Positions 1 through 11,298 of a DNA stretch of 64,000 nucleotides are shown in pieces. The stretch spans positions 35,963,296 through 36,027,295 of the forward strand of contig NC_030386.2 of assembly GCF_001625215.2 (NCBI RefSeq), given 5' to 3'. The DNA comes from Daucus carota subsp. sativus. Its lineage: Eukaryota; Streptophyta; Magnoliopsida; Apiales; Apiaceae. The translations under genes were made by a program, and so were the position numbers. How positions within the stretch are numbered: position 1 is the first letter of the stretch; the number at the start of each line of letters is the position of its first letter. A model generated the notes under the pieces. The model saw only the letters and a list, made by a program, of their open reading frames with translations, had not been told where the DNA came from and did not search any database.

Positions 1-119
1 AAGATTGCAACCGCTACTTTTTTAAAAAAATTACAATTTTTTTTATAAATTAATAACTTTTGAGAATAAGAATCGCACTTTTTTTAATAATTTTTATATT
101 AATATATAATTAACAATAA

Positions 120-775
120 GAATTGTATTACCCTTATGATTCCTAAATAAGAGAAAGAATTGTATTACATTTAGAACTCAATAAGAAAAGAATTGTATTA
201 TTTTTAGAATTTTTAAACACAGTTTTTTGAATTATAATTATATTTTTCTCTCCGAAATTTAAGAAAAATCAGAAGACTGGATCGAACAATTCTACAGACG
301 CCCACATCCTCTTTTATTTATCCGAAATTTAAGAAAAATCAGAAGGCCTACATCTACTATACATCTTATCGAAAATAAGAATTGTACGTATTACCTTACA
401 AATCTAAAATATAAATTGTATTTTATCTATTAATGTTAGTTTGATAAATATAATCCTATTTCTTTTAGGATTACTAAATAAGAAAAAATAAATTGTATTT
501 TATATATTATTGTTAGTTTGAATAAATATAATCCTATTTATTTTAGGATTACTAAATAAGAAAAAGATTGTACCATCTTTTGAATTCAATAAGAATTACT
601 AAATAAGAAAAGAATTGTATCATCTTTAGAATTCAATAAGAAAAGAATTGTATCAATTTTAGAATTCTTGAATCTGATTTTTTGAATTATAATTATATTT
701 TCTATTCGAAATTTAAGAAAAATTAGAAGACTGAATCGAACAATTCTAGAGACGTCCGCATTCTCCTTTATATTG
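120..775. repeat. AT-rich flank with local direct duplications
   Basis: Positions 1-1098 show no gene. Within them, a block around 240-310 (beginning near TCCGAAATTTAAGAAAAATC, followed by an AGAAGACTGGATCGAACAAT-like stretch) recurs in diverged form around 700-765. A second block, with a GTTAGTTTGA...AATATAATCCTATT core followed by GGATTACTAAATAAG, occurs near 427-485 and 508-560. The segment looks like a decayed, partly duplicated AT-rich repeat. No terminal structure or coding content is visible. Confidence 0.5.
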
Positions 776-1098
776 ATATATTGATAATTTGTCTGGATTG
801 AAAAAATGGATTTATATTTTTGTTTCACATACATACATATATATATATATATAAATAATCGAATAAAATTCAAAATATAGAAATTAAAACTGATATATAT
901 CCTTAGAACAATCTAATGTAAAATTCTTAGAATTATTAGTTTTTATTCCAAATTTTGCTCTCGAAAAATGGAAACGGGACAGTTCGATTCAATTTAGAAA
1001 ATTGAACAAGTATGAACAAATTTGAACGCGTAATCTGCCGTTTGGTCTTACAAATGTTAGTAAAAATGCGGTTACAATAAAATTAACGAAAACAGATA

Positions 1099-1349
1099 CT
1101 CCCTCTGTCCCATTTAATTGTGTACGTTTCTTTTCAACTGTTCGACACGCATTTCAATGCTTTTATAAAACATAGTTCCGTAACTTATTTTTGAGATTTT
1201 CTTTTTCTGAATAAAAATATAACATCCAAACTTTAATTCAGAAAAAGAAAATTTTAAAAATAAATTACACAACTACACTTTACAGGAGCATTAAAGTCCG
1301 TGCCGCGTCCCCGTCCCCCAATGTATACTAATCAGGGGGACGGAGGGAG
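1099..1349. mobile_element. Stowaway-like MITE
   Basis: The element opens with CTCCCTCTGTCCC and closes with the inverted GGGGGACGGAGGGAG, and a TA dinucleotide abuts both ends. These are the terminal inverted repeat and TA target duplication known for Stowaway (Tc1/mariner-derived) MITEs. It is 251 bp long, AT-rich inside and has no coding capacity. Confidence 0.8.
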
Positions 1350-1556
1350 TAATATTTTATCTTAGGATACGTCATATGTGTACGTAGAGACAATCACATG
1401 CGCCAAGTAATAGATTTACAAAATATTTTCTACTAAAAAGATGCTTCGGGTCTTGATGATGTTCACTTCAATCCGTCTATTGACCATAAATCTGGACCAA
1501 ACGTAGAAATGCGCACATATCAAGTTTTATAAAATTGTAAATTATGTACAAGCACA

Positions 1557-2299
1557 TAGGGCTGTAAATCGATACGGACTATCCGGTGTCTCGGCTCATA
1601 TCCGGCTCGAAAATATGATACATGTCTCATATCCGTTTTGAAAACGATCCAAATCTGACGGAAAAATTAAGCCCGTATAATATATGATCCCGGATACGAG
1701 CACACCCATACCCGCTCAGATTCGGGCTCATATAATTTTTCATAATATAATCCTACCCGAATACCCGAATATGATCCCCGATTCATATTCGATTCAAACT
1801 CATATACATATTATATTTTAAATCCATCATATTTGCAAGTAAATAGTCATCATTTTATAAAATTTTAATATCTTATTTAAGTTTATATCTTCATAAAATA
1901 TGATTTATTTAATGTGATCATGCTTATTATTTTCATATATCTTTAATAAATGATATATACCAACATATAACTATAAGTTTTAATTTAAAATTATTATATT
2001 TTATAATATTATGTTTACTTAGACTAAATGATAATTATTTGAATAACTAAAATAATATGATTTTTAATGTTAGTGGATCATGTCCGGCTCATATTTGATG
2101 GATCATAAACTACCCGGTTAAAAAATAGAAAATACGATACTGGATCATATTCGGTTCCGATCCGGATCTCAAATACCCGAGATCGGTTTATATCCGAATA
2201 AAACGATCCCGTACCCAAATCTGGACAAGCTAAAAATAATATGATCCGGTACTTGAGCAGAGTGGTACCCGGGATCACCCGGATCATTTTACAGCCTAG
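1557..2299. mobile_element. hAT-like non-autonomous element
   Basis: The ends are imperfect inverted repeats: TAGGGCTGTAAATCGAT on the left and ATTTTACAGCCTA on the right. GCACA lies directly outside both ends, possibly part of a degraded 8-bp target duplication. Both subterminal regions are rich in CCGGAT/CCCGAT/ATATCCG words, as hAT subterminal repeats often are. No transposase is visible, and class assignment rests only on the ends. Confidence 0.5.
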
Positions 2300-2335
2300 C
2301 ACAACACCATATAGCCATATTTCTCTAAAATAGTA

Positions 2336-2578
2336 CTCCCTCCGTCCCAAAAAACGTTTCCCGTTTGTAATGTCGGCACTGTTCATAACATGAGACAAAT
2401 TACTAATTTACGTCTATAGTCATGAGTGATCTTGTTGGATTCATATTTATGTGTACTTTAATACGGTGAAGGTTTTATATTTAATACAAATATAAAATTA
2501 AAGATATTAATGATCAAAACTGTGTATTGGCAAATGTGATAAGTACAAATGGGAAAAGTATTTAGGGACGGAGGGGTG
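2336..2578. mobile_element. Stowaway-like MITE
   Basis: Left end CTCCCTCCGTCCC and right end GGGACGGAGGGGTG, each flanked by TA, enclose 243 bp with no coding capacity. It is a different subfamily from the copy at 1099 because its internal sequence is unrelated. Confidence 0.75.
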
Positions 2579-2847
2579 TATCTTTTCTGTTCAAAATCGA
2601 ATATCTCTCGTCCTCGTAAACAACAAAAGCAAGTGACCGAAACGGTGGCCTCTCCGGAATGACTTTACACTAAAATTTTGCATTTTTAAATTTATGGGGA
2701 ATCTATAAGAAGCAAGGACCATAACAATATCTGTTTTTTTCGATTGATAATAAGATAATGTAGATATGAATCTTAGTGAATACGAAAATGTTAGGTGTAA
2801 CATTTTTTTTCACCTTAATTAAAGTTAATCAAGTTAAAACATCTTCA

Positions 2848-4030
2848 TAGAAAAATATAAGTCTTTGACTAATTCAGAGAACTGCTAGCACACTCTATCC
2901 ACCTGTATGATTTTTGTGCTCCAAGTCAAATCAAATCTATAATCTTGGAATTCACATCAACCACTGTATTTCAAACATCTCAATTTACAGAGCACCATTT
3001 ATTGATGGTTGGGGGTGGTATTTCTACGTTAAGGTTCCTGGCTCCGGTAAGAGTCAAGGATGTGTCTAAGATATGTTAAAATCAAAATCTGGTTCTTTCA
3101 TAAAAATTTGTCTATCATTGCCGATGCTCAAAACTGGCATATGGCTGCGTATATCCCCTCCGCCCTTACTTCTTCTTCTGCGTGAAGAGAAATAGAGAGA
3201 GGGGCAATTAAGAAGATGGGTTTGTCACATGACGTTTCCTCATGGTTCAACTGGTATGCCCTTCTATTACAATTATTATTTACAATATTCTTTCTTTTTC
3301 TCATGATTTTGAGTGGAATTGCGAAAGGTGTTGATTTTAATCTTGTTTGTTTGTGTGTATTTGTTTGTTTATTTAATCCCTGTGTTTTGTTTGATTTTTG
3401 GTGTTTTTGGGGGTTTTCGTGTTACATGTGATACGCTTCGTTGTTCGCTTCGCATACGACGAGGCAACTTGATCGATAGCATAGCGGTGGTGGCCGATGG
3501 TGGCGGTGACGGCGGTTTCAGGACGGGATCCGGTTTCAGAAAGAAAAGCACGCTAATTGTGCCTTAATTGAGGGCGGTAATTGTGCCTCGTTAATTATGT
3601 CTCTTTATTGAGGGCGTAAATTGTGCCTCAATTATTGAGGGCGTAAATTGTTCCTCTTTATTGAGGGCGTTAATTGGGCCTTATTTGAGGGCGTTAATTG
3701 TGTCTTAATTAAGAATATTAATATTTTATTATTATGCCTTAATTAAGAGCTTAATTGTCTCAATCATGAGTTATCATGATTGTGGGAATATTTTGATGTA
3801 ATCTGTTAAATATATCGACTTATATTCTTTTTGTTTCTCTTGTTTTATTTTCAGGATTTTTGGAAGAAGACCGGTTTTCTTTTCGGACATTAAAGTCTTA
3901 TTGTCTAAATTTCCCCGGTCATCTTGCATGTCCGACGGTTAGATAATAAGCTTTCTTGAATGAAAGAATTATCACGGTGAATTGCCGATTCTCGTTGAGA
4001 TTTATTCTCATTTTCAAAAAAAAAAAAAAA
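2848..4030 (+). mobile_element. Poly(A)-tailed retroposon (non-LTR type), copy A
   Basis: A 17-bp sequence, AAGTTAAAACATCTTCA, lies at 2831-2847 and again at 4031-4047, and a run of about 18 A precedes the second copy. Long target duplications plus a 3' poly(A) tail are the hallmark of LINE-type, target-primed retrotransposition. No reverse transcriptase is visible, so this is a truncated LINE, a SINE-like unit or a processed transcript. Its last ~150 bp before the tail are related to the 3' end of the inverse-oriented element at 59026-60539. The body includes a degenerate tandem array at 3548-3715. Confidence 0.65.
3548..3715. repeat. Degenerate minisatellite in retroposon A
   Basis: About six imperfect head-to-tail units of roughly 25-30 bp share the words TTGAGGGCG, TAATTGTGCC and TTAATTG. 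No protein is encoded across it. It lies wholly inside the poly(A)-tailed retroposon. Confidence 0.7.
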
Positions 4031-4047
4031 AAGTTAAAACATCTTCA

Positions 4048-5670
4048 CGATCTAAATGGTCTGTTAAAATAATATAAATAATAATTATATAAAATCTGTT
4101 CAATTAAAAACTTGTGTTTGATAGATTGACTAAGTTGACTACATTTAAAAAATAATATATTATTATTGTTATTATTTCTAATATTATAAAAAAATATTGA
4201 TTTATAATAACTGATGATGTTTATAAATCTTCTCCTAGACTTCACTAGGTTCAAAATATATAAGCAACATGTGTTTGGTTAAAATTTCAATAATAAAATA
4301 TCCCGTTAAAATGAGAAATTTATTTGTTTCTTACAATTTTTTTAATTCAATTTCAGCTAAAAATCTTAATGGGTTGGATATGCTATTGAAAAGCCCATCT
4401 GAAGGGCAGAAAGGAAAAAAAAAAAAAAGCGCCTCAAGGCTCCGTTTAGTTGTCAAATTCCTTTTTCTAATTTTCTAGCATTATTTATCCGGTTCACAAT
4501 AGAAATATATTTTCAAAATTGACCAAAATTTTCAAGATTTTAATATAATAATCAAATGAAATAAAATAAAAATTAATTGTTGTAAGTAATAATATTTTTG
4601 AAATTATTTCCTACAAAAATAAATCCTGTTTTATCTTTTCGGACATATATTTTAATAATATTTTATAAGAGCATCTACAATCATAAAAAGCCCTTCGTTA
4701 AAAAATGAGTTGGGCATACAAAAAATAAAAAGTATAGCCGATCTCTTAAAAAAACACACTCTAACTATATATACCCATTCTTATCTTATTATCTATAATT
4801 TTAACTTATCTTAACGATCTTAAAATTAATAACATACTATTTTTAGATTATAACCAACCAATATAGCTAATAGCATCGAAGCGTAATGTCTTAGAGGTTC
4901 AGCAAATTTTATAATGTCTTATCGATTTAATTTAGGCAATGATTATATCCAACCCATGGAGATTCTGTCTATAATAACTAGATATAGATATAATTTATAG
5001 TTTGGTATAACAATCTCATTTTTGAATACTCATCCGAATTTTATCCGTCAAAATTTTCAATTCGTATTGATATGAACATTTGGGTCTAATACTAAAAGAA
5101 TTTCATAGAAAGATGAAAAGGTTGGATTCCTCGTAGCAACATATTTTTTAACTTTATAATATTAACGTAAAATTTAAATTAATATAAAATTATAATATTT
5201 AAAATTATTAAGAATATAAAAAAGTTTAAAAAAATTTAAAAGGTAAATCGTTTAAAACAAACTTTTGTATTAAGTACCAGTATTTAATATTTTGTAAATT
5301 TTAAAATTCGATCATTTCGGCGATCCGCCAAACAAGCCCCTTTCGAAAATTATTATAAAATAAATACTTTTTTTTTCTGAGAATTATAAAATAAATACTT
5401 ATTTGCCTCTTTTGTCCCGAGATCTCGCATATACCAATCAACTACCAAGATATACATAAGCATTTGTCGCTTTCTGCATGCCAAGTATACCACCGAATTC
5501 ATAACATTTCCAAGGCTTCAAGTCTTCAACTGCGCGGACGAATAGGTAACGATGGATACAAAGGCGGCATAAACTATAAATTAAGTAATTTTATAACCAT
5601 AATTAAGAGGATATCCAACACATATTCTTCCACAGGCCGTGAGAATCAATTCAACAAAATATAAATAAAC
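4048..5670. other. Intergenic, AT-rich, no gene seen
   Basis: No convincing coding region is present. The stretch 4437-5340 opens with GGCTCCGTTTAGTTG and closes with CCGCCAAACAAGCCCC, which could be the ends of a degraded PIF/Harbinger-like element, but no clear target duplication was found. A GAGCATCTACAA motif near 4680 resembles the end of the MITE at 63372. The last few hundred bases must include the ABCB promoter. Confidence 0.5.
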
Positions 5671-5727
5671 ATGCAAACAATGCATATTCACATACCATAT
5701 TCTGTACGTAGTGCATGGTGCATAAAA

Positions 5728-8700
5728 ATGGCACTGCAAAAAACTGACCAGAATGAGCTAAAGAGAGAAAAAACAGATGAGGATCTAAAGCCAGTTGCAG
5801 AGGGAGTGGCGTTTCGTGAGCTCTTGAGCTATGCAGATGGACTGGATTGGACGCTGATGGTGCTTGGCACGCTGGGATCAACTATCCATGGCCTTGCGCA
5901 GCCTGTTGGCTACATGCTGCTTGGCAAAGCCCTTGATGCTTTTGGTGAAAACATCAACAACGACGAGGCCATGGTTAAAGCGTTGAAGAAGGTACAAAAA
6001 ATATGTCTAGTGATCAAATAAGTTGTCTGTGTAGACTGCATAGATAATAAAGAAGACATCAAGTCTGATCTTTACTCTGCTATGGCTTGGTTTTTGCAGG
6101 TTATACCATTTGTGTGGTACATGGCCATTGCTACCTTTCCTGCTGGCATACTAGGTAATTAAGTTTTAAGTTATAGTGTCCCGTTCATTTCTATACAGTT
6201 TTATTTCTAAAACGTCTCTCTCAATTGTATGCATCCCAAAAATAGTAAAATTTTATATATGTATACTATTCCATGGGATGGAGGGAGTAACAAATTACTC
6301 CATAAACATTTCCACGTTAGCATTTTTGATATGATTGCTAAGATTTTTTCAATATATACGATAAGAAAATTAAGGCAGCACACATCCTATTTGCTTTGAT
6401 ATTGACAGTAGTTATAACTTATAAGTTAAAATGAACTCTGGTGTTCAATTATTTGTCTGAGGCTTTAAAGGAAAATCAGGTTCTCCATGGCATCTTAGAT
6501 AGCTCAAGTCTGTGATATATGAATAATACTCTGCTGATCATTTGCAGAGGTTGGATGCTGGATGTACACAAGTCAGAGGCAAGCAGCAAAGATACGGCTC
6601 TCATTTCTGCGTGCAGTGCTCAGACAGGAGGTCGGAGCTTTCGACACCGATTTAACCAACGGCAAAATCACCAGCGGCATAAGCAACCACATGAGTGTCA
6701 TACAAGATGCTATAGGAGAAAAGGTACACCCCATCATTTCTACCAACTCGTCACTTATGATAAGTGTTCGAAGAATGATATTAGAGTACGTGTCCAGAGT
6801 TTAATCAGATACCTTACTTCCGAGTGAGACATATTAAATATTTATATGATTTCATACACAGTACTCATTCTTAATCCCACGAGAGTTAAATACAATTGTC
6901 ACGATTAAATATCGAATGCAATCTAATAGTCCTTCTTACTAACAGTTGGGCCATTTTCTGTCATGCTTTGCAACTTTCTTTTCTGGAGTTGTGATTGCTC
7001 TGATCTCAAGTTGGGAAGTTTCACTCCTTTCCCTCTTGGTTGTTCCTCTGATTCTTATTATTGGAGCCACATATACGAAAAAAATGAATGTCATTTCAGC
7101 TGCCAAGACATCATTCTTGTCCGAAACCACAGCAATGGTTCAGCAGGTAACAAGACAGTAACGTTTTCTTGAATTTAGCTCACCTTTGTGAAATGAGCAA
7201 TTAATCTGTTCTCTTGTTTTTTGTGTGACAGACTATTTCCCAAATCAAAACAGTTTATGCATTTGTGGGAGAAAATTCGGCGGTCAAATCTTTTACAGAA
7301 CGTATGGAGAGACAATTAGTACTCAGCAAGGGAGAGGCGTTGATAAAAGGCGTTGGAACCGGCATGTTCCAAACTGTGACATTCTGTTCCTGGTCTCTGA
7401 TTGTATGGGTTGGAGCCGTTGTGGTTGTAGCTAAAAGATCAACCGGAGGAGATGTCCTTGCTGCAGTAATGAGCATTCTATTCGGGGCTATGTAAGCAGA
7501 TATAGGAACATCACTATTCACCTGTATTAATACATTGTAGATTATAAATTCGGTTTGTAGATATTATAATTGAATGCTTCTGTCTGATTTTCAGAGCACT
7601 TACTTATGCTGCACCGGACATGCAAATCTTCAATCAGGCCACAGCTGCAGGAAAGGAAGTGTTTGAGGTGATCAGAAGGAGTTCAGCAATAAGTATCGAC
7701 TCAAAAGGGAAGACACTGGAGCTAGTTGAGGGCAACATTGACATACACAACATACACTTTGCTTATCCATCCAGACCAGAGAAGCGCATACTTCAAGGGT
7801 TTTCATTGTCAATTCCAGCAGGAAAGGTGGTTGCTTTAGTAGGCAGTAGTGGCTGTGGGAAGAGCACTGTCATCTCCCTAATGGCAAGATTCTATGATCC
7901 TGCAGAAGGTTAATGGTTACTACTACGTGAGCTTTTGTGCGTGTTTTATATTAGACATATGGTGTATAACAGAACGCCTAATAAAAGTACAATCTTACAG
8001 GAGAGATTTTCATTGACAACAACAACATAAAGGATCTTGATTTAAGGTTCCTCAGGAAAAACTTGGGAGTTGTTTCCCAGGAGCCATCACTATTTACGGG
8101 CACCATCAAGGAAAACATGAAGTTAGGAAACACAGATGCAGATGACCAACAGATTGAGAGTGCAGCAGTGATGGCAAATGCTCACTCTTTCATATCTCAA
8201 CTTCCAAATCAGTACTTAACAGAGGTCAGTTACTTCTAAATTGTTATTCTTCCTGCTGTTACCTATCATTAGAGGAGAGAAACTTTAGACATTACAGTAT
8301 ACTAGTTGTATAAAATTTTGAATTTGAAATCAGGTGGGACAAAATGGTGTGCAATTATCAGGTGGACAGAAACAGCGGATTGCAATAGCAAGAGCCATTT
8401 TAAAGAACCCTCCAATTCTTATGCTCGATGAGGCAACAAGTGCACTTGATTCAGAATCAGAGAAGCTGGTGCAGAATGCCCTGGAGACTGCTATGCAAGG
8501 GAGAACTGTCATAGTAATTGCACACAGGCTATCAACCATCGTCAATGCAGATATGATCGTAGTTGTAGACAATGGAAAAGTTACAGAGTCTGGAAAGCAC
8601 CATGATTTGTTAGATAGCAGCAAGTTCTACAACAACCTAGTTAACATGCAGAATATCACAGTAGAAGATCAAACAAGGTCTCTTCATACTAGAATTCATA

Positions 8701-10796
8701 GCCTATTAACACGTGTATTGTAGATAATATTATGTTTTTGACAGAAAGAAATTACACAAATTACAGGACTATAGATGATACTGAAGAGACTTCCGGAACT
8801 GAGCTTAAGGTTTCATCCGAGCAACCAATCAAATCTTTGGAGCTCGTATATCATCTTCCGGACTATCCAGAGCAAGAGAAGCAGAAGGAAGGAAAGTCTT
8901 GGGATATATTTTTCAGACTCTGGTTTGGTTTAAACCGTAACGAGCTTGTAAAGACTGCTATTGGCTCCTTTGCAGCAGCTTTTTCTGGCATTTCAAAACC
9001 TATCTTTGGGTTCTTTATCATAACGATAGGTGTAGCATATTACAAGCCTGATTCGAAGGAAAAAGTTGGGAAGTATTCATTGATCTTTTCTTCAATAGGA
9101 TTGCTTTCACTGATTAGCCATACTTTGCAGCATTACTTTTTTGGAATCATTGGAGAGAAGGCCATGAGAAACCTAAGACAAGCTCTCTATTCAGGTAATG
9201 TGCTAAATAATTACTTCATTGTCTACTTCCTACATACATTGGTTTTCATTAAAATCTTATACTTCAACCACATGGCCATCTACAATTACAGCTGTGCTAA
9301 GGAATGAATTAGCCTGGTTCGATAGCCCTAAGAACAATGTTGGTTCACTTACTTCACGAATTATCAGTGAAACCTCCACTGTCAAGACAATCATCTCTGA
9401 TCGTATGTCCGTGATAGTTCAATGCATTTCCTCAATACTCATTGCAACAATTGTTAGCTTGAGAGTTAACTGGAGAATGGCTCTAGTAGCTTGGGCTGTG
9501 ATGCCTTGCCACTTCATTGGTGGTCTGATTCAAGCCAAGTCTGCAAAAGGATTTTCAGGCGACATTGCTGCAGCACAATCAGAACTTGTCGCTCTTACTT
9601 CTGAAGCCACTGCAAACATTAGAACAGTTGTTTCCTTTTGTCATGAAGATAATGTACTTCAGAAAGCCAGAGTGTATCTCAAGAAATCAACAAGTAGGAA
9701 CAGAAAGGAAAGTGTTAAATATGGGATCATTCAAGGGATATCCCTTTTCTTATGGAATGTTGCTCATGCTATTGCTTTATGGTACACTACTGTCCTGGTT
9801 GAGAAAAAGCAAGCAAAATTTGAGAATGGAATCAGAGCGTATCAGATATTCTCCCTCACGGTACCCTCAATCACAGAGCTATGGACACTGATTCCCACTG
9901 TTGTCTCTGCTATCAGTGTATTAACTCCAGCATTTCAGACACTGGATCGACAAACAAAAATTGACCCAGATACAACTGAAGACCCACCTACGGAGAAGAT
10001 CAATGGAGAAATTGAGTTCAAAAACATTCATTTTCATTACCCACTACGACCAGAAGTGACTATACTTAACAACTTTAGCTTGCACATTGAGTCTGGATCA
10101 AAGGTAGCTCTTGTTGGGCCAAGTGGCGCTGGAAAATCTTCAGTATTAGCTCTTTTGCTGAGATTTTACGTTCCTAGGGAAGGTTCTATACTCATCGACG
10201 GAAAGAATATTGAGAAGTACAATCTTAGAAAGTTAAGAACACAAATAGGGTTGGTCCAACAGGAGCCGCTTCTCTTCAGTTGTTCAATCAGAGACAACAT
10301 CTGCTATGGAAACGAAGGAGCTTCTGAAACCGAAATCATAGAGGTATCAAAAAATTCCAATATTCATGAATTCATAAGCAATTTGCCCTATGGTTATGAT
10401 ACCGTAGTTGGAGAAAAAGGGTGCCAGCTTTCGGGTGGACAAAAACAGAGAATAGCAATAGCAAGAACCCTACTTAAAAAGCCTGCAATAATGCTGCTCG
10501 ACGAGGCAACAAGTGCCCTCGATGCAGAGTCGGAAAGTGCAGTAGTAAATGCTCTGGAATCAATACAACTCAACAGCAGTGGTGGGTTTTTGAAGAAGAC
10601 TACACAGATTACAGTTGCACATAGGCTTTCCACCATCAAAAATTCGGACACCATAATTGTTATGGATAAAGGTTCGGTTGTGGAGATGGGCACGCACTCA
10701 TCCCTGAAAGATATATCGGAAGGAGTTTACTCAAGATTCTACCGTCTCCAGAGTGTGAGACACAAACTTCACCGCAAACAGGGTCAGTCAACTTGA
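5728..10796 (+). CDS. ABC transporter B family member (full-size MDR/P-glycoprotein)
   Basis: Ten exons can be joined with GT-AG introns and continuous phase: 5728-5991, 6100-6154, 6548-6723, 6946-7146, 7232-7491, 7595-7908, 8001-8224, 8334-8677, 8767-9194 and 9292-10796. They encode about 1256 aa, the normal length for plant ABCB exporters, with a TMD1-NBD1-TMD2-NBD2 layout. NBD1 has Walker [10 protein letters not shown] (about residue 402), LSGGQ (506), Walker [12 protein letters not shown] and H-loop AHRLST. NBD2 has GPSGAGKSS (about 1031), LSGGQKQR (1135), [11 protein letters not shown] and AHRLS. All catalytic motifs are intact, so an active ATP-driven plasma-membrane exporter is expected. 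Plant relatives move auxin or alkaloids, but the substrate here cannot be read from the sequence. An in-frame ATG at 5671 would add 19 residues. I prefer 5728 for its AAAATGGC context and family-like N-terminus. Confidence 0.93.
6175..6288. mobile_element. Decayed Stowaway-like end in ABCB intron 2
   Basis: The right end reads GGGATGGAGGGAG followed by TA, matching the inverted Stowaway terminus. The left end, TAGTGTCCCGTTC, is badly degraded. It lies entirely within the second intron and does not affect the reading frame. Confidence 0.35.
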
Positions 10797-11298
10797 ACAA
10801 GAAGCAATCTAGCTTAAGGCGCCAATATTTCATAATTATACACAGAAAAGTCACATAGTTCTCTTTCGCCAGAAGATTCATACCAAAAGAAAAGGTTGTA
10901 TACATTTCATGAACACTCAGCACTGGCATATTTATACAGTTGAAGCCAACCCATTAGTTGTCTTGTAACATTACAGTATACAAAGATAAACGGAGTGTGG
11001 TTCCATATTTATTGTTTGGTGTGGATTGTGATAGTATTATGTAGAAATCAAATTAGCAGCTTCAGCTAGAACAGATGCTTAATATTGAGTAATTTCATTT
11101 GGTAGCTGTCAAGCATGTCTAGTAGTAATATATACAGCCTGTTGAGAGATTGTTCTGAGAAACGACTTTCGTAATTTAGATTCAAATATGCCGGAGGATT
11201 TGTATCTAGATGCTAGAACCAAACAATCATTTCTATTTTCCAGTATATTCCTTGGGAGTTCATCCTGAAAGAAACATTTCATCCCAAATTGAGCACAA
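10797..11298. other. Convergent 3' UTR space between ABCB and ATG13
   Basis: The two genes converge here. The ~500 bp should hold the 3' untranslated regions of both transcripts, and no other gene or repeat is seen. Transcript ends cannot be placed from the sequence alone. Confidence 0.6.

Noticed and set aside
586..873. Open frame on the minus strand
   Set aside because: Low-complexity Ile/Asn/Lys-rich translation of AT-rich duplicated DNA, with no domain.
3216..3567. Open frames inside retroposon A
   Set aside because: Two overlapping frames without homology or coding structure. They lie in a poly(A)-tailed repeat and may at most be relics of the source transcript.
4437..5340. Possible PIF/Harbinger-like element
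   Set aside because: The candidate ends GGCTCCGTTTAGTTG and CCGCCAAACAAGCCCC match weakly, and no TTA pair was fixed.
8330..8623. Minus-strand open frame opposite ABCB exon 8
   Set aside because: Antisense shadow of the conserved NBD1 coding sequence.
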